From positions 186,001-250,000 of the forward strand of contig JACSYO010000711.1 in NCBI GenBank assembly GCA_016806645.1: DNA of 64,000 bases, written 5' to 3'. The notes below the pieces were generated by a model. That model was not told where the DNA came from. It made no database searches and was given only the letters and a program-made list of their open reading frames with translations. The DNA is from Ophiodon elongatus (Eukaryota > Chordata > Actinopteri > Perciformes > Hexagrammidae). The position numbers were made by a program, and so were the translations under genes. This document shows positions 1 through 11,367 of the stretch, piece by piece (position 1 is the stretch's first letter; each line of letters begins with the position of its first letter).

Positions 1-2761
1 ATATATAATTCTATTTATTTAGTATTTTCAATTTCACAGTACAAGAGACGCTTTTTTAGTTTCATAGCCTATTGTGACCTGTTGTCTTTTGGTTGTGCTT
101 GTGTTCGTACAGTATTTGTATTTGAAATGTTTGTTATGTTTATAATGGAAATAGTTTATCAAAGTTGCCAGTTGGCAAAATGCTACCTCAGTCCCCAGCA
201 GCAGGATTGTCTGTGACACTTGACAAATGACAAGAGTTTAAAGTTGTTTTTCTCTTACTGTTAGATGTAGATTCTGGTTGGGGAATCTTTATCACTTGAT
301 AAAGATTATAAGTACAGATATTTGTGTTTACACGTTACACGGGGAAAAAAATAGCATTTTTTATTTTCTAGTTTTCATGCATAAATTGGTGCCTTTGCTA
401 GGGATAAGAATAATGACCAGAATGCACCAAATTGCACCATTTAAAAGAAAAGTTCTGGTGGTCATTCTCCCGAAACCCCCAAGGTGACAAGTGCCAAACT
501 GGACACAAGAAGAAAAAGTTTTTTTTCCCCACCAGCACCTATTTAAGTGTTCCTCAAACTGCTGGCTTCCCTGTGTGTGGGGCGGGTCGACCCCCTACCA
601 AGGCAGGAAGAGAGTGCTGCTCTTCAACTCCTTCATTAGAGCAAGAATGTGATTCCTGCCACTCGGCTGGTGGGGTCACACACACCGCAGTGGGGCGGAA
701 GTGTAAGGTCCAGAGCCTTGACCTCTGAGTCTTTACCCCCCCAGCATTCTTAAAGCCCCCTCACATACCTGTTGTCCACTCAAGCTCATCACTGTTTACG
801 TCCTCCTTCGGTGGCTCTGAGGTTATAATAACTCGGGTTAAGTACGACTTGGGTCATTTTCTTGGTTTCGTTCATCATTCATATACATTGTACTCATTAA
901 GATAGCTGAAATCTGTAAATGTAGTAACATCACTAGAAAGAAACTGGCAGCTCAAATTGGTTACACTACTGTACGTGTACACTGTGGTCAATAAGATCAA
1001 TGCATTGGCTTTACAATTATGAAAGGATATAGCAGCATCATGCTCATCTTTAGTAATGCAAATGGTAAAAATAATTCCACCCTAGGATCATAACCTGTGG
1101 TTCACTCTATATAACTAGATAAGAGTATTTCTTTAAGAACAATTCAATATTGTGGTTTATTCAATATTTCTCATAATCCCAGAACCATCGATGTGCAATT
1201 ACAAAGGAGTCAGGACGTGGTTAGCCTAGCTTAGCATAAAGACTGGAAGCAGAGGAACAACTAACTTTGACATCAGTCAAAGTTGAGAAATATACCTACT
1301 GTCTATCTACCCTCTAAAGCTGGGCGATAATTCAACAGGATCATTTCAATGGACTCGTATCTTGATGAATTTGTATATCCATAACAATAAGCCCATACTA
1401 ACTAAAAAAAAATTCGGGAATCTAATTATTTTTACACTAAAGTTATCAATTAAATGAGAACATACTCAGTACTTTTCATTTGTCAAGTACGTAATTCACG
1501 ATTCAGTCCCGGCTCCTCCAGTCCATGTGGATGTGTCCCTGGGCAAGACCCAAAAGAGCCACATCTGTGTGAACGCTCAGGTAGTCCTGAAGGGCAGGTG
1601 GCCCCTTGTATGGGTGCCTCTGCCATCCCAATGAATGGGTGAATGACACATAGTGTTTGAGTGGTTGGAAAACTAGAAAGGCACTATACAAGTACAAGTC
1701 CATTTAACATTTAATTCACATAAGAGTGTACACTTTATTTAATTTATTGAAATACCAGAAAACATGCTGTATATGGTGATAGATATCTTTATCGAGATAT
1801 GAAAAATACGACTATCGCTCAATATCGCCATGCTACCAACACCTCTAAAGTGTCTGTACACGCGAGAATGAATTGCTCAGCTGGCCTCTGTTCCACTAGC
1901 ATGTGTAACTCAATACCATCTCTGCTTGAGCATTTCTTTCATTGGTATTTCTGACAAGTCAATCATTCTCTTAGGGCTTACTCGTCATGTTCTATGATAA
2001 ATATCAATCTTCCCCAGCACTTCCCATTAGAAGTATCGTGGAGATCTTAACAAATTTAACCAACAATGAATTTGTTAGCATCCAAAGATAGTTGGATCAA
2101 TCTGGACTCACCAATAGACTGGGACCTTTTTTCTTCATCTAGCCGGTTTGTCCTTTACATGTCACACTGGTCTTTTAGTGCAGCCTTTCTGAGTATGGCA
2201 AATGCCACTTCACTGAACATGTTTCTCGAGTATGGTTAGAAGTAAAACCTTGAAATTCTTGAGTCCTTGAAATATTCCGTTGAGCTGGTGACGTTTAAAA
2301 CACAGACATGAGATTGATATCCATCATCTCATCTCACTCTCCAAAGTATTTAGAAGAAGTATTTACCTAAATGTTGAACTGTTCCTTTAAAAAATAGTTT
2401 GCCTACCTACCTTTAGCAGCGTGGCTATATATTAATGCAAGGAATTCATCACAAAGGCCTAACGAACTAAAATAGTCCGTCTGTTTTCATTTTGGTGGGC
2501 CGTACTCGTATGGGGCTTACCGGCTGTTAAAGGGTTAAATCAGGAAACTGTTCTGGACTTCCTCTGATAGACTTTTTAAATATCTATCTGAAGAACTTCC
2601 TTGAAAGTCCTTTGTTCTTAGAGGAAATTGGAAAGCTTTCTGGTAAGTGAAACAGCATTGTGTTTAGTGGGCCTGCCACAGAGAACGGCTCAGCAGGCCT
2701 GCGTTTGAATGGAAATGTCACAGGTGATTACTGTAATCCTCCTCTGCTGTCGTCTGGCCAG
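1..2761 (+). other. Intron upstream of the first visible exon
   Basis: No exon could be recognised here. The preceding coding exon of this receptor family, which should end with the basic loop and a Gln-Arg-Phe-Glu-like sequence of Ig1, was looked for and not found, so it presumably lies left of the window. The region holds a degraded SINE copy around 1503-1708 and otherwise unremarkable AT-rich sequence. It ends in the acceptor at 2760-2761, preceded by a CT-rich stretch at about 2737-2756. Confidence 0.75.
1503..1708 (+). repeat. Degraded tRNA-derived SINE, 5' truncated
   Basis: The segment contains TGTCCCTGGGCAAGAC, GGGCAGGTGGCCCCTTG, a GAATGGGTGAATGACA block, and an end reading CTATACAAGTACAAGTCCATTTAA. 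The same ordered blocks occur in the full-length copy at 38441-38800, so the two are one SINE family. The tRNA-like head is mostly missing or too diverged here, with only a trace of a B-box-like GATTCAGTCCC. No internal coding capacity is expected. Confidence 0.75.
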
Positions 2762-2903
2762 GTGATTGAGTTCGATGACGGCTCGGGCTCCGTGCTGCGT
2801 ATCCAGCCTTTGAGGACCCACCGCGACGAAGCCATCTATGAATGCACCGCCACCAACAGCGTGGGAGAGATCAACACCAGCGCCAAGCTCACCGTCTTGG
2901 AGG
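2762..2903 (+). CDS. ptprf: LAR-family receptor tyrosine phosphatase exon, C-terminal half of Ig1
   Basis: This 142-nt internal exon translates from VIEFDDGSGSVLRIQ to GEINTSAKLTVLE. It contains the F-strand Tyr-Glu-Cys of an I-set Ig domain; the partner Cys would be in the previous exon. The family acts at the cell surface as an axon-guidance and synapse-organising receptor phosphatase. The acceptor is CCAG at 2758-2761 and the donor GAGG/gtaaga at 2903/2904. Entry phase is 0 and exit phase 1, matching the next exon. The NTSAKL tail with VLE resembles PTPRF more than PTPRD or PTPRS as I remember them. The arginines in QPLRTHRDEA correspond to a region that, in this family, contributes to the heparan/chondroitin sulfate site of Ig1; that is family knowledge, not shown here. 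An in-frame ATG at 2660 lies in the intron and is not a start. Family is very likely; paralogue assignment is less sure. Confidence 0.93.
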
Positions 2904-3330
2904 GTAAGACCCGTCTCACTAACGCTGCACACGGGCCCGTGGCCTCACCTCCCTGACAGCTGAAGGGCTTTTCTTGTTCTCGCGACCCCGCGTTGCCCTC
3001 ATATTAGAGCTGGTCCTCGTGTGCACAGACAACACATTGAGCAGTCTTATTGATTCATTCCCAAATGCCCGTTTGTTTTAAGGTTTGAACCATTTAGGTC
3101 AACTCGATTGAGTTGGAGGGTATCAGTGTTGAGCACTGAGTCCCCGTACATTAGAGGCACATGCTTTGATAGCTGGTGTGAGTGAGTTCTAGTGAGGGCT
3201 GTGGCCTGTTCCCACCACAGAAACCTTTCCTCGGGCCCCTGGGATCAATAGTGCAGTGCTAATAGGAGGAGGGGCAGACAGCACTTGGAATTGTACTGTA
3301 TGGTTATCCTTGACCAAAGAATTTTACAGA

Positions 3331-3378
3331 TCTTTCGACTTTATCAACTAATCGATTAGTCGACAGATCCGTAAAACC
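3331..3378. repeat. Imperfect inverted repeat with a perfect inner palindrome
   Basis: The core ACTAATCGATTAGT (3347-3360) is a perfect 14-bp palindrome. It is flanked by TTTTACAGATC on the left and GATCCGTAAAA on the right, which are nearly complementary. It could be a cruciform or part of a decayed palindromic repeat. No function can be assigned. Confidence 0.5.
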
Positions 3379-6300
3379 AAGTCTCTCCACTTTGAATCCC
3401 ACTAAAGGAACCACTTTGATTCTTGCCCTTAGCTGACGCATGGTCTGAAGCGAGTTGCATCTTTGGAAGCATTGATTTTAATTAAAAAATGTAATTAAAA
3501 GTCACAAAGCAGGTGTTGCTTCACTTGCCTGTTCTGCTCCAGACATTCAAAGTGCACAGACTGGAGGAATGGAACCTGTGTGTGTGTTTGTCTTTGTTGG
3601 TGACAGTTTTCCTCACCATCTACTTCAACTAGTTGTCTCTAGACATGTAGTCAGACAGCATCAAGGCTAGAAAGAGAATATTATAGAAAGTCTCAATGCA
3701 GCGGGGTTCAGAAAGGCTGCCATGTCCTCTGTGTGTCCTGCTAATGCAAGAAGTCCTCCAAACTAAAGGACAAAATATGTCCTCTCACATCGCCCTTCAA
3801 AGTGAACCACATAGACATTTTCTGATCTTGGACTTCTATCAGTGGGACTAAGCTGAGTCTAAGCTGTCGCAAATAAAAAACCTTCATCGTCATGGTTACG
3901 AGTATTCTTGTTAAAAGAAACAGTTGAAAAACAGGAAAAAAGAAGTAGCTTTGCTTCGACTTTGACAGCACACGACTTTCTAATCTGGCGGCACTTTTAG
4001 CAGGACAACACCTTTTGACAGTGCCTGATATGATGATGATGATGGAGATATAAACCTATGATCTGTGGTTGTGGTTAAGGTTTGGTTAGGCACAATTTCT
4101 ATTTACTTTAAATTGTCATGCGCCTGTGGTTCCTTCTTTCTCTTACCTGTAAAAGTCATGTTTAATGCATTCTTTCTTCATCTTTGATGTGATAATACCA
4201 GATTTCCGCACACAGAAAGATAATAAGATTGCCTCCTGGTCAGGGATTAAGATGGGCCGGGGCTGTTCAGGGTTTATCACATAGGTCTACGCTCGTCTAT
4301 GTTTTCATGAGAGGGTCTGTCAATGGGTTTCCTTAAAAGCTTCCTAGAAGCTCTCAATCTCGGTAAAGCAGCTTAACGTTGGTTGCCACTTGCCGTAAAA
4401 TGGAAAAAAAGAAGAAGCAACCTTAGTGCGCTGGAGTTACAACACGAGTTGCTACAACAAAAGAGATTCTCCTCTCAGTGAAGTAGCTAGAATCCAAGCG
4501 GGAAGGACAGTGGTGGAAGGACCTGGAGGTCACTTACCCCCCGGTCGGCTACCACCACAAATAGAATCTAATTCTGTGAACGTTTTTAGGTGAGCTAGAC
4601 CAGAGAATATTTGGTTGAAACTTAATGGTGATTCTGTTTTGCTCTCATTGTTCTCCGTGAGGTTTGCTGGGAGTATTTTAATTCAGCCCCCAAAACAGCC
4701 TTTTCCATCCTGCATAGCTTGTTATGATAAGAAAAACTCCTGGTGTTGGCCAGCTGACAAGCCAAGTGTTCACTCGAGACGCATGTGGAAGACGTACTTG
4801 GAGCTGTCCACTCGTGATGGGATCCCGGTAATGCCAGGTCTGAGCAGGGCTTCAATCACTCTGGCCGGCAGCAGAGGAGGCTGTACCAGTGTCTGCTTCC
4901 AAAGCAGTTTAGCCAACTTTGAGCTGAGAGCATCAGAGCAGCAAACACAAAGCAGCTGTGTACCATGACACAGAAACAAAAACCAGTAGAAAGGGATTGG
5001 GCTAAAGAAGGCAGATTATTCCCCACAAATTAGCATCAGTATCAGTATCACTAGTATCAGTTCATGTGATTAGATATTGCATTGTCTATGCTTCTTGCTA
5101 CGAATTCAATTAAAACCGTTCATTTATGCTTTGCCTGGGTTCTATATTTACCAAAGGCACATTTCTGCCACAGTGACTACACTACAGCAGACACGGCTTT
5201 GAGCCCTGCTCCCCATTTAATGGAACAAAGTGTCAGTATGCGGGTTGGCTGCTGGATGTCTGAGTCCCCAAATAGAGCCCAATATCTCTGTGCGATGGTG
5301 CTTATTGAGCAGGAATGTGTTGAAAGTGATTTTGGCTGGGAACCTCCTGTAGGTGTGTCTCTAGACAGCTCTGTTCTTTGCCAGTGGCGAGATGGAGCCC
5401 AAACACATTTATTTAATCGACTCTCTAATTGATAGACAAACAACCACACACACACACAAAAAGGTCTCTCTCTCTGGCAGCTTTTTCCAAATCACTCAGG
5501 AACCCATTATACTTATTCTGCCATGTAGATATTGTCAGCAGCCTGAGGCTTCCCAGCTTTTTGCACCAAACAAACACTTTTTCCCTCTAAAACCACTCTG
5601 GGTCTTGTTAAAAGACAGTGACGGGGTTGATTATCACTGTTAACAGATTAATATTTAACGCTCAAGGTATAAACACGTAGAATAAGCGTTGCCCTGACGC
5701 ACATGTATACGTGTCAACCAATATACACCTTTGATGTGTGATGCGGATATTTTTAGGATGGAGCTGCTGATGGCAATTTCAGAAATCCCAGATTTAAAAT
5801 TCTCTATATGTCTGTCAGGGTTAGATCATGAATGATGGGTTTCATAGAAGCCCTGGTACAATAGGTAGCAGATGATTAAGGCGGGCCAGGCAGGGGGATC
5901 TAACTAGTGCAGATAGTTTGTGAGAAAAATCTTTCCAAGTTAGAAATACTGTGTCACATTGGGAGAGTATTGGTTATTAAATATTGAATAGCAGTCAGGT
6001 AGTGTGATGCATGTATGATAGATGACTGTAACACTTCCATCTTTACCAACACTTTGGTGCATACAAAAACTAATCAATACATTTCCATTTATTTTTTAGT
6101 TATTTTTTCCATGGAAAGAAGTATGTTTACGGTGCCCCCAAATGTGTAGTTTGCTGTGAAATGTACTAAAAGGACTCCTGAGGCTGAGCCCCTGTAGGGC
6201 AGCTCGGCCCAAACGATACAGACAGCGGTTTGCTCAGAGCATTCTCGCCCTCGAAGGTATGAACCCTTTTAATTCAACATCCTCGTGGTATTTGTTTTCT

Positions 6301-6439
6301 AATGCTACCCTGAGGACAGTGTTAGCCCTAGTACTGCTCAATAAATGGCTTAACCGTCAATAATTCTCAAATCCATGGTATTTATTTACCTGCAGAGGAT
6401 TGATAAAACTACATGTCTTCAATGTTCCTGAACACCCTC

Positions 6440-7150
6440 GCCCAGGCGACCCAGCTGTGGTGATTGGACCATGACCTGTGTTCAGATGGCACACATCCAG
6501 TGACGCCAAGTCCACCCAGGTCCACAGAAAGATGCCAGGATGCCTGACGGGTTCCTGGCTGCTGTGATTCTTGGTAGCTGCACTCCAGCCTTCACAGAGG
6601 GGATCATCCAGGCGGTGGTGCGTCTTGTCTGCTGATTCTCATGCTGCTCCCAGGCTTCTGCAAAGTATTTTAGAACCCGGTCGTGACACCGGGTCCACCA
6701 GCCCTGACTAAGAGCCTCTCCGGATATGTTCCAACGTCCCTTGTCTGAGCATTGTGTGCCAACCGGAGATTCCGCTTTTCCCCAGATGAAGAGGTTCAGT
6801 GGCCTGGGCAGGACATTGTATATACTGCCTTGACCAAGAGCTTGATATGCTTCGTTCGGCCTGCCAGAGATCAGTCCATGTGACTTGGGTTGGTGGCCAC
6901 CTTGTGCAGGCTCCCTGCTGCCTCACGCTGATTGCTCTGCTGGACCGCTCCTCCTCCACCGCTGGCCTTGTCATACTGGGGAGTAGTGAAGGTTGTCAGA
7001 CCGGCCCTTCTCCGAGTCACTGCTCCCATCAGAACTCTGTGACCTATCAGAGATTCCGCTTGCCACAAAGCTCCGTCTGCTCTCAACTTCCCTCTAGTTT
7101 TCCCCTCAACTCCTGCCTGGGCCACCTTGGAGTCCTTATGCAGCATCATT
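6440..7150 (-). pseudogene. Non-LTR retrotransposon (LINE) ORF fragment, C-terminal region
   Basis: On the minus strand, pieces in different frames line up with the C-terminal part of a LINE reverse-transcriptase ORF common in fish genomes. In order they are GAVTRRRAGLTTF and PQYDKASG (near 7020-6960), AVEEERSSRAISVRQQGA with TRW and VTWTDLWQAE (about 6960-6850), GTLEHI (about 6730), then LSQGWWTRCHDRVLKYFAEA (about 6710-6650). The QQGA-TRW, TW-DLW, LH-W, GTLEHI and WRHD-VL motif order is what I recognise. At least one frameshift lies near 6965, with stops and more shifts downstream. No intact catalytic palm motif is visible because only the 3' part survives. It is a dead 5'-truncated insertion in the intron. 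Family beyond LINE is uncertain. Confidence 0.75.
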
Positions 7151-7478
7151 TTCTGTCTTAAAGAAGAGTTCAGTCCACAGATCTGTTTCCTCCAAGAACA
7201 TCAGAACATTACTGACAGAAACGCATATCAACGTTGATGCAACAGGTTGAGCAGCTAAATCAAACTTCCAAACAACAGACATTGTGTCTTTTACACTGTG
7301 AATCTACACTGTGATTCTGCAGAAGCATGCAGGTCACATTGTATTCAAACCGTAGTTAGTTCATTTATCCCTTCGTCTGTGCTTCACACTATCGTTTTGC
7401 TTTTAGTCGTCAACAAAAAAATGTGTCATAGTTTCTATTTTCAAGGGTTAGTCTTACTGAAAAACAGTAGGTAAATGG

Positions 7479-7509
7479 AGAGAGGGGGTGGGGTGGGGGG
7501 GTGGGGGGT
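7479..7509 (+). other. G-rich tract with four guanine runs
   Basis: Four or more runs of at least four guanines are separated by single T bases (GGGGG T GGGG T GGGGGGG T GGGGGG). This pattern fits a stable G-quadruplex on the + strand. It stands alone in AT-rich surroundings. Role unknown. Confidence 0.65.
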
Positions 7510-7654
7510 CTGATATGTTACCTCACTCCTAACTGGCCAAAAATTCTGAGTGACACATCTTTCGGCCCTATTCTTCTGTATATAATTAAAAGCATATCAA
7601 CTTTACTAACTTATAAAATCACTTCTTTCTCTCCTGATATTTAGGAGAGCTCCA

Positions 7655-8137
7655 GTGGAGTCCCAACCTGTTACGAGTCACCAAGAGATGATGTTCAGGC
7701 AGAGAGATTATGTGACCAGAGATTCTTTGAGAAGGCTTGATGACAATGATCTAATTAAAAGATACTGTCACTGGTGTTCTAGACCGACATGTGCAGGATG
7801 CAGAGAAGAGAATATGATTCCTCAGAAACCGAAAAACTCTTTTCACAAGATTACACTATTTTTGGAAAAGGAACAACGCGGCCATGTAGAAGTGATGAAT
7901 TTTCCCAGAACCTACTTTGGTAGTTATAAATCAATGTTCCGTCACACAAAGACAATGTGTACAATATTGTTTCTCAGTGAAAGTGTACTCAACTTAATTG
8001 AACATAATAATGGTCCCATGGCTAGATGTCACCTGGTTAACTGTGATAAAAGTCTCAACTTAATCAAAACAGATAACATTTTCTATTGGGCCTCATCTCT
8101 TTTATCTATATCTTATTTTACTTTTGTATTTATGTAA
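7655..8137 (+). pseudogene. 160-codon ORF, possible Harbinger-like transposase remnant at its start
   Basis: The ORF is open for 160 codons, long for AT-rich intron. Its first part includes MFRQRDYVTRDSLRRL followed by DDNDLIKRY, which resembles the N-terminal region of Harbinger/HARBI1-type transposases (a D/E-L-I-x-R-Y pattern) as I recall them. After residue about 42 the similarity stops. A Cys/His cluster (CHWCSRPTCAGC) follows, then low-information sequence and a hydrophobic end. No DDE catalytic triad is present. It may be a transposon fragment running into unrelated sequence, or chance. I do not recognise it firmly. Confidence 0.3.
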
Positions 8138-8219
8138 TCACAAAACACAATCTGTACACATATGACATCCTCACATCGGTACAAGAAGAACTCCCCAAAA
8201 AACCCTTTAACGGGGAGCA

Positions 8220-8259
8220 TAGAATGCAACATGACAACATATTGTCATGTTGCATTCTA
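8220..8259. repeat. Perfect 18-bp inverted repeat with a 4-nt loop
   Basis: The left arm TAGAATGCAACATGACAA (8220-8237) and right arm TTGTCATGTTGCATTCTA (8242-8259) are perfect complements around a CATA loop. It would form a strong hairpin in RNA or a cruciform in DNA. It is too short for a typical pre-miRNA and has no terminator context, so a transposon-derived palindrome is more likely. Confidence 0.8.
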
Positions 8260-8332
8260 GACACTATGTAACAATGTAGTTGGACAGGGCTAATAGGATT
8301 ACTTCAGCAGTTGTATTAAATTACAATAATTT

Positions 8333-8404
8333 AATTCAATTAAATTTATTTTGTATAGCCCAAAATCACAAATTTGCCTCAGAATGCTTTACATACAAGC
8401 TACA
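8333..8404 (+). repeat. Short fish interspersed repeat fragment
   Basis: The segment AATTCAATTAAATTTATTTT followed by GTATAGCCCAAAATCACAA and CCTCAGAATGCTTTACA matches the well-known fish repeat that begins TTCAATTCAATTTTATTTAT and ends in a GGC-GCTTTACA block. Only about 70 bp is present and it is diverged. Recognised from memory. Confidence 0.55.
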
Positions 8405-8868
8405 TTTATTTAATTGTAATAATTATAAATAATAGAAGTTTTATACATTTTGGCATTGTTTTTTCGCATATATTACTTTAAGTAACATTGACCTATATTT
8501 AATTTTTGCTTTTCAAAATTTACATCAATTTCATTTCAAGCCCTAACAGTCCACAAGTTCTTTGTAGTAAGACTGTGACGTCTCACAGCAACATTCATCC
8601 TTCTGGCTGAGAGTCAGAGTAGCAGGCCTCAGAAGTAGCTCTCAGTCCTACTCCAGGAGGGTTTTGTTCCAATTCTAACTTACAGCATGACTCCTAAGAG
8701 TGATTCGGAGACACTTGATAGGTACTGGACCCAGACAGGATCAGGGTCACTCACCAGGGTTTGTGATATTAAATGACCTCATCTATCCTCCAGGAGTTGC
8801 TGGAAAGCACATTACCGAAAACTTATAGCTGTCCCGAGGCCATTTTCCTTTTAAAGGTTTGAACGCTT

Positions 8869-9164
8869 CACTCTCAGAAATGAAGTTGCTAAATAGAACC
8901 ACATAGGGTTCTTTGGCTTTTCCTCATATTAGAACCCTTTTTACTTCCTTTTCGAACCCTTTATAAAGGTTCCACCTGAAACCCTTTTAGATTGTTATAC
9001 CCCAAAATAAAGGGTTATTCCTCGAACTATCTATGAAAGGTTCATTACCCTCTCCGGAGGTCCTATCCAGAGCCTTTCCACCTTCTAAGGGCATTAACCA
9101 TTTGCCTTTTCTGAGGCAAATGGTTCTGGGGAGAACATGTTTGGAACCCTTATTTCTGAGAGTG
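8869..9164. mobile_element. Non-autonomous MITE with perfect 13-bp terminal inverted repeats
   Basis: The ends CACTCTCAGAAAT (8869-8881) and ATTTCTGAGAGTG (9152-9164) are perfect inverted repeats bounding 296 bp. The interior is rich in short GAACCC/AAGGGTT blocks and has no transposase. No clear target-site duplication is seen in the flanks (GAACGCTT left, TGCCCTAC right), so the superfamily is not assigned. Confidence 0.7.
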
Positions 9165-11367
9165 TGCCCTACCACTGAATGCCAGGGGGTTATGGGGTTT
9201 CTCTTTGTTAGGGGCCTGCTGAGAGTTAAATAATTCCATTAGTCTTTCTTTTGATGACAAGTTTGTCGTGATAGTGCAAAAGCTATTCCCAGCTTTACCA
9301 CCATCATATAAAGCACTGTTTGGGAGAAAATCTGAGATTCAAGATTGTACAGCTGCTTCATACAAAAGATATTAGCAAACAAGAGACGTGCTGGTTACAG
9401 GAATCTGTGTGAATGGTATCGTGCGCTCCACAAGGTTGGATACCCATCTCAATCTTTTCAATGGCCAATGGTAAAATCCTCCAAATGGTAAAAGCTGAAG
9501 TGGATGCTTTCGGTATTTTTGATAATGAGACCTACATCCATTCCAGTCACCATTTCTGTGTCGCTATGTTCAATTGATTGGTTTTGTCTTTTTTGAAACA
9601 AAACTCCTCTGTGATGCCCCACTCAGGGTCTCTGTCTGTAGGGCTGAGTCTGTGTGTGTCGGCTGCAGAGTGAGTGAGAGCTAAAGAGAAAATGGAAACA
9701 ACAAAACGGCAGAAAGCAATAACAGAGAGTGGGTAGAAATGAGAGACGAGAGAGGAAGAGGATGAAGACGGGCAGAGTCGACAGCAGGACTCTGGGTAAT
9801 GAGAGTGCGGCGTTAGTCACGAAGTGAGCCGACGGAGAGAGAGCTTAAGGGGATGAAAGGAGGGGAGACTGGGAAGACGGCGGGAGCTGAAGCCGGGACA
9901 ATGCAGACGGAGATGAGAGGCACTTCTCACGCGGGGGCGTTGTGCGCCTTTCCGCGTGAAACATCATATACATTTTTGTCTTTCGGTTGATTGTGACACT
10001 CGAGAGCAGCAAAGGCACATCACTCCAAACAAGCCTCCTGCACTTGTCATGCCCCCGAGTGGTACTGCTGGTTGCACTGATAGGCACTGAATCAACATCA
10101 GTGTCTTTTAAAGTGCTGGATCTCTCTAACCGCTGTTTTCCGGTCCTCTGCTGTTCGCATGTTGCCAATAATCTCTGTGAGGGGACTTTTTTATTTGTGT
10201 ACTTTTCCTGTGAGATGCCTTGCCTCAGGGCACTCTGACAGGGCAGGTGGGTGGTGTAGATACACCCCCAGAGCTCTCTGTGTGCTCTGGCAAAATGGGG
10301 ACAATACTGTTGATGACTGGCCATGCACAACATCTTCAACCCTGTAACGTAAACAACTTCTTCACTTTATATTTATGAACGACTTATTCCTTCTGTGGAC
10401 ACGTTTCAAAGATTATGCCATTGTTAACACCATGCTTCAACTTTTTCTCCTAGAAATGATGTTCCTACTACTGATCAGCAGCAAATATGTTTTAAAAGAA
10501 ATGTAAAGTCGGACAAATTACATTTTTCATCAACACAATTGGGAAGTAGTGTTCCAGTCCCAAAATGTTCTTACTCAACGTGTTTGCTCAATGCTGTCTG
10601 ACAATGTATTTCACTTGTTTTCCCGACAGTATCCACTAATAGAAATTAAAGAATGATTAACATTTTTTTTATGGATATGTTTAGGCACTGAACATGACGG
10701 TTTTTGTTTAAACTTTAAACGTTTGTGACAGAAAGTTTAAAGTTTCAACTTAAAAACATCAGTGTCAAAATGAATCAGTAGTATATGAACATAAGGGTTA
10801 CATGTGATGTTGTTCTTTGTCAAATTAGGGCGGCACATAAAAAATTGTACGTTACTATAATTTGGCAAAAAGTGCTAAATTACACTCAGCAGGCATGGCT
10901 CCATAGCTCCAAGTAAAATGTTGAATGTGAAACGAGAAGCGGCCCACACAGATCACATCATTTGTACACGTTTAGGAGATGGGGAAACTGTGAGGTGGTC
11001 AAGTGAAGGCAGATTATAGAAATGAAATGTGAGAGACACCATATACGTAGATATACCTATAATGAATTAATTTCAAATGATCACAGATTACATATAGATC
11101 CTCATTATCATAACTACGACACTGGTGGTCAGATGATGAAATCATCATCATCGTTGTTTGTAGAAATCCAAGATAACATCAAACAGCATTAAAGAACGAC
11201 ACAACAGTGTTCAATAATATCTTCTAATACTGTGCATTTACGACCAAGTCCGATTTGAGTTTTTGTAACTTTATTTATTTATTCATGTTTTTGTAGTTCC
11301 TCATGGTTTATCTGAAAGGGACAGATCCAGTATACATAGACCAGCTGGACACAGCTGTCAGACTGTG

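Noticed and set aside
2660..2956. 98-codon ORF starting at an ATG before the first exon
   Set aside because: Only 2762-2903 is family-like; the ATG lies in intron before an acceptor and the tail reads through the donor.
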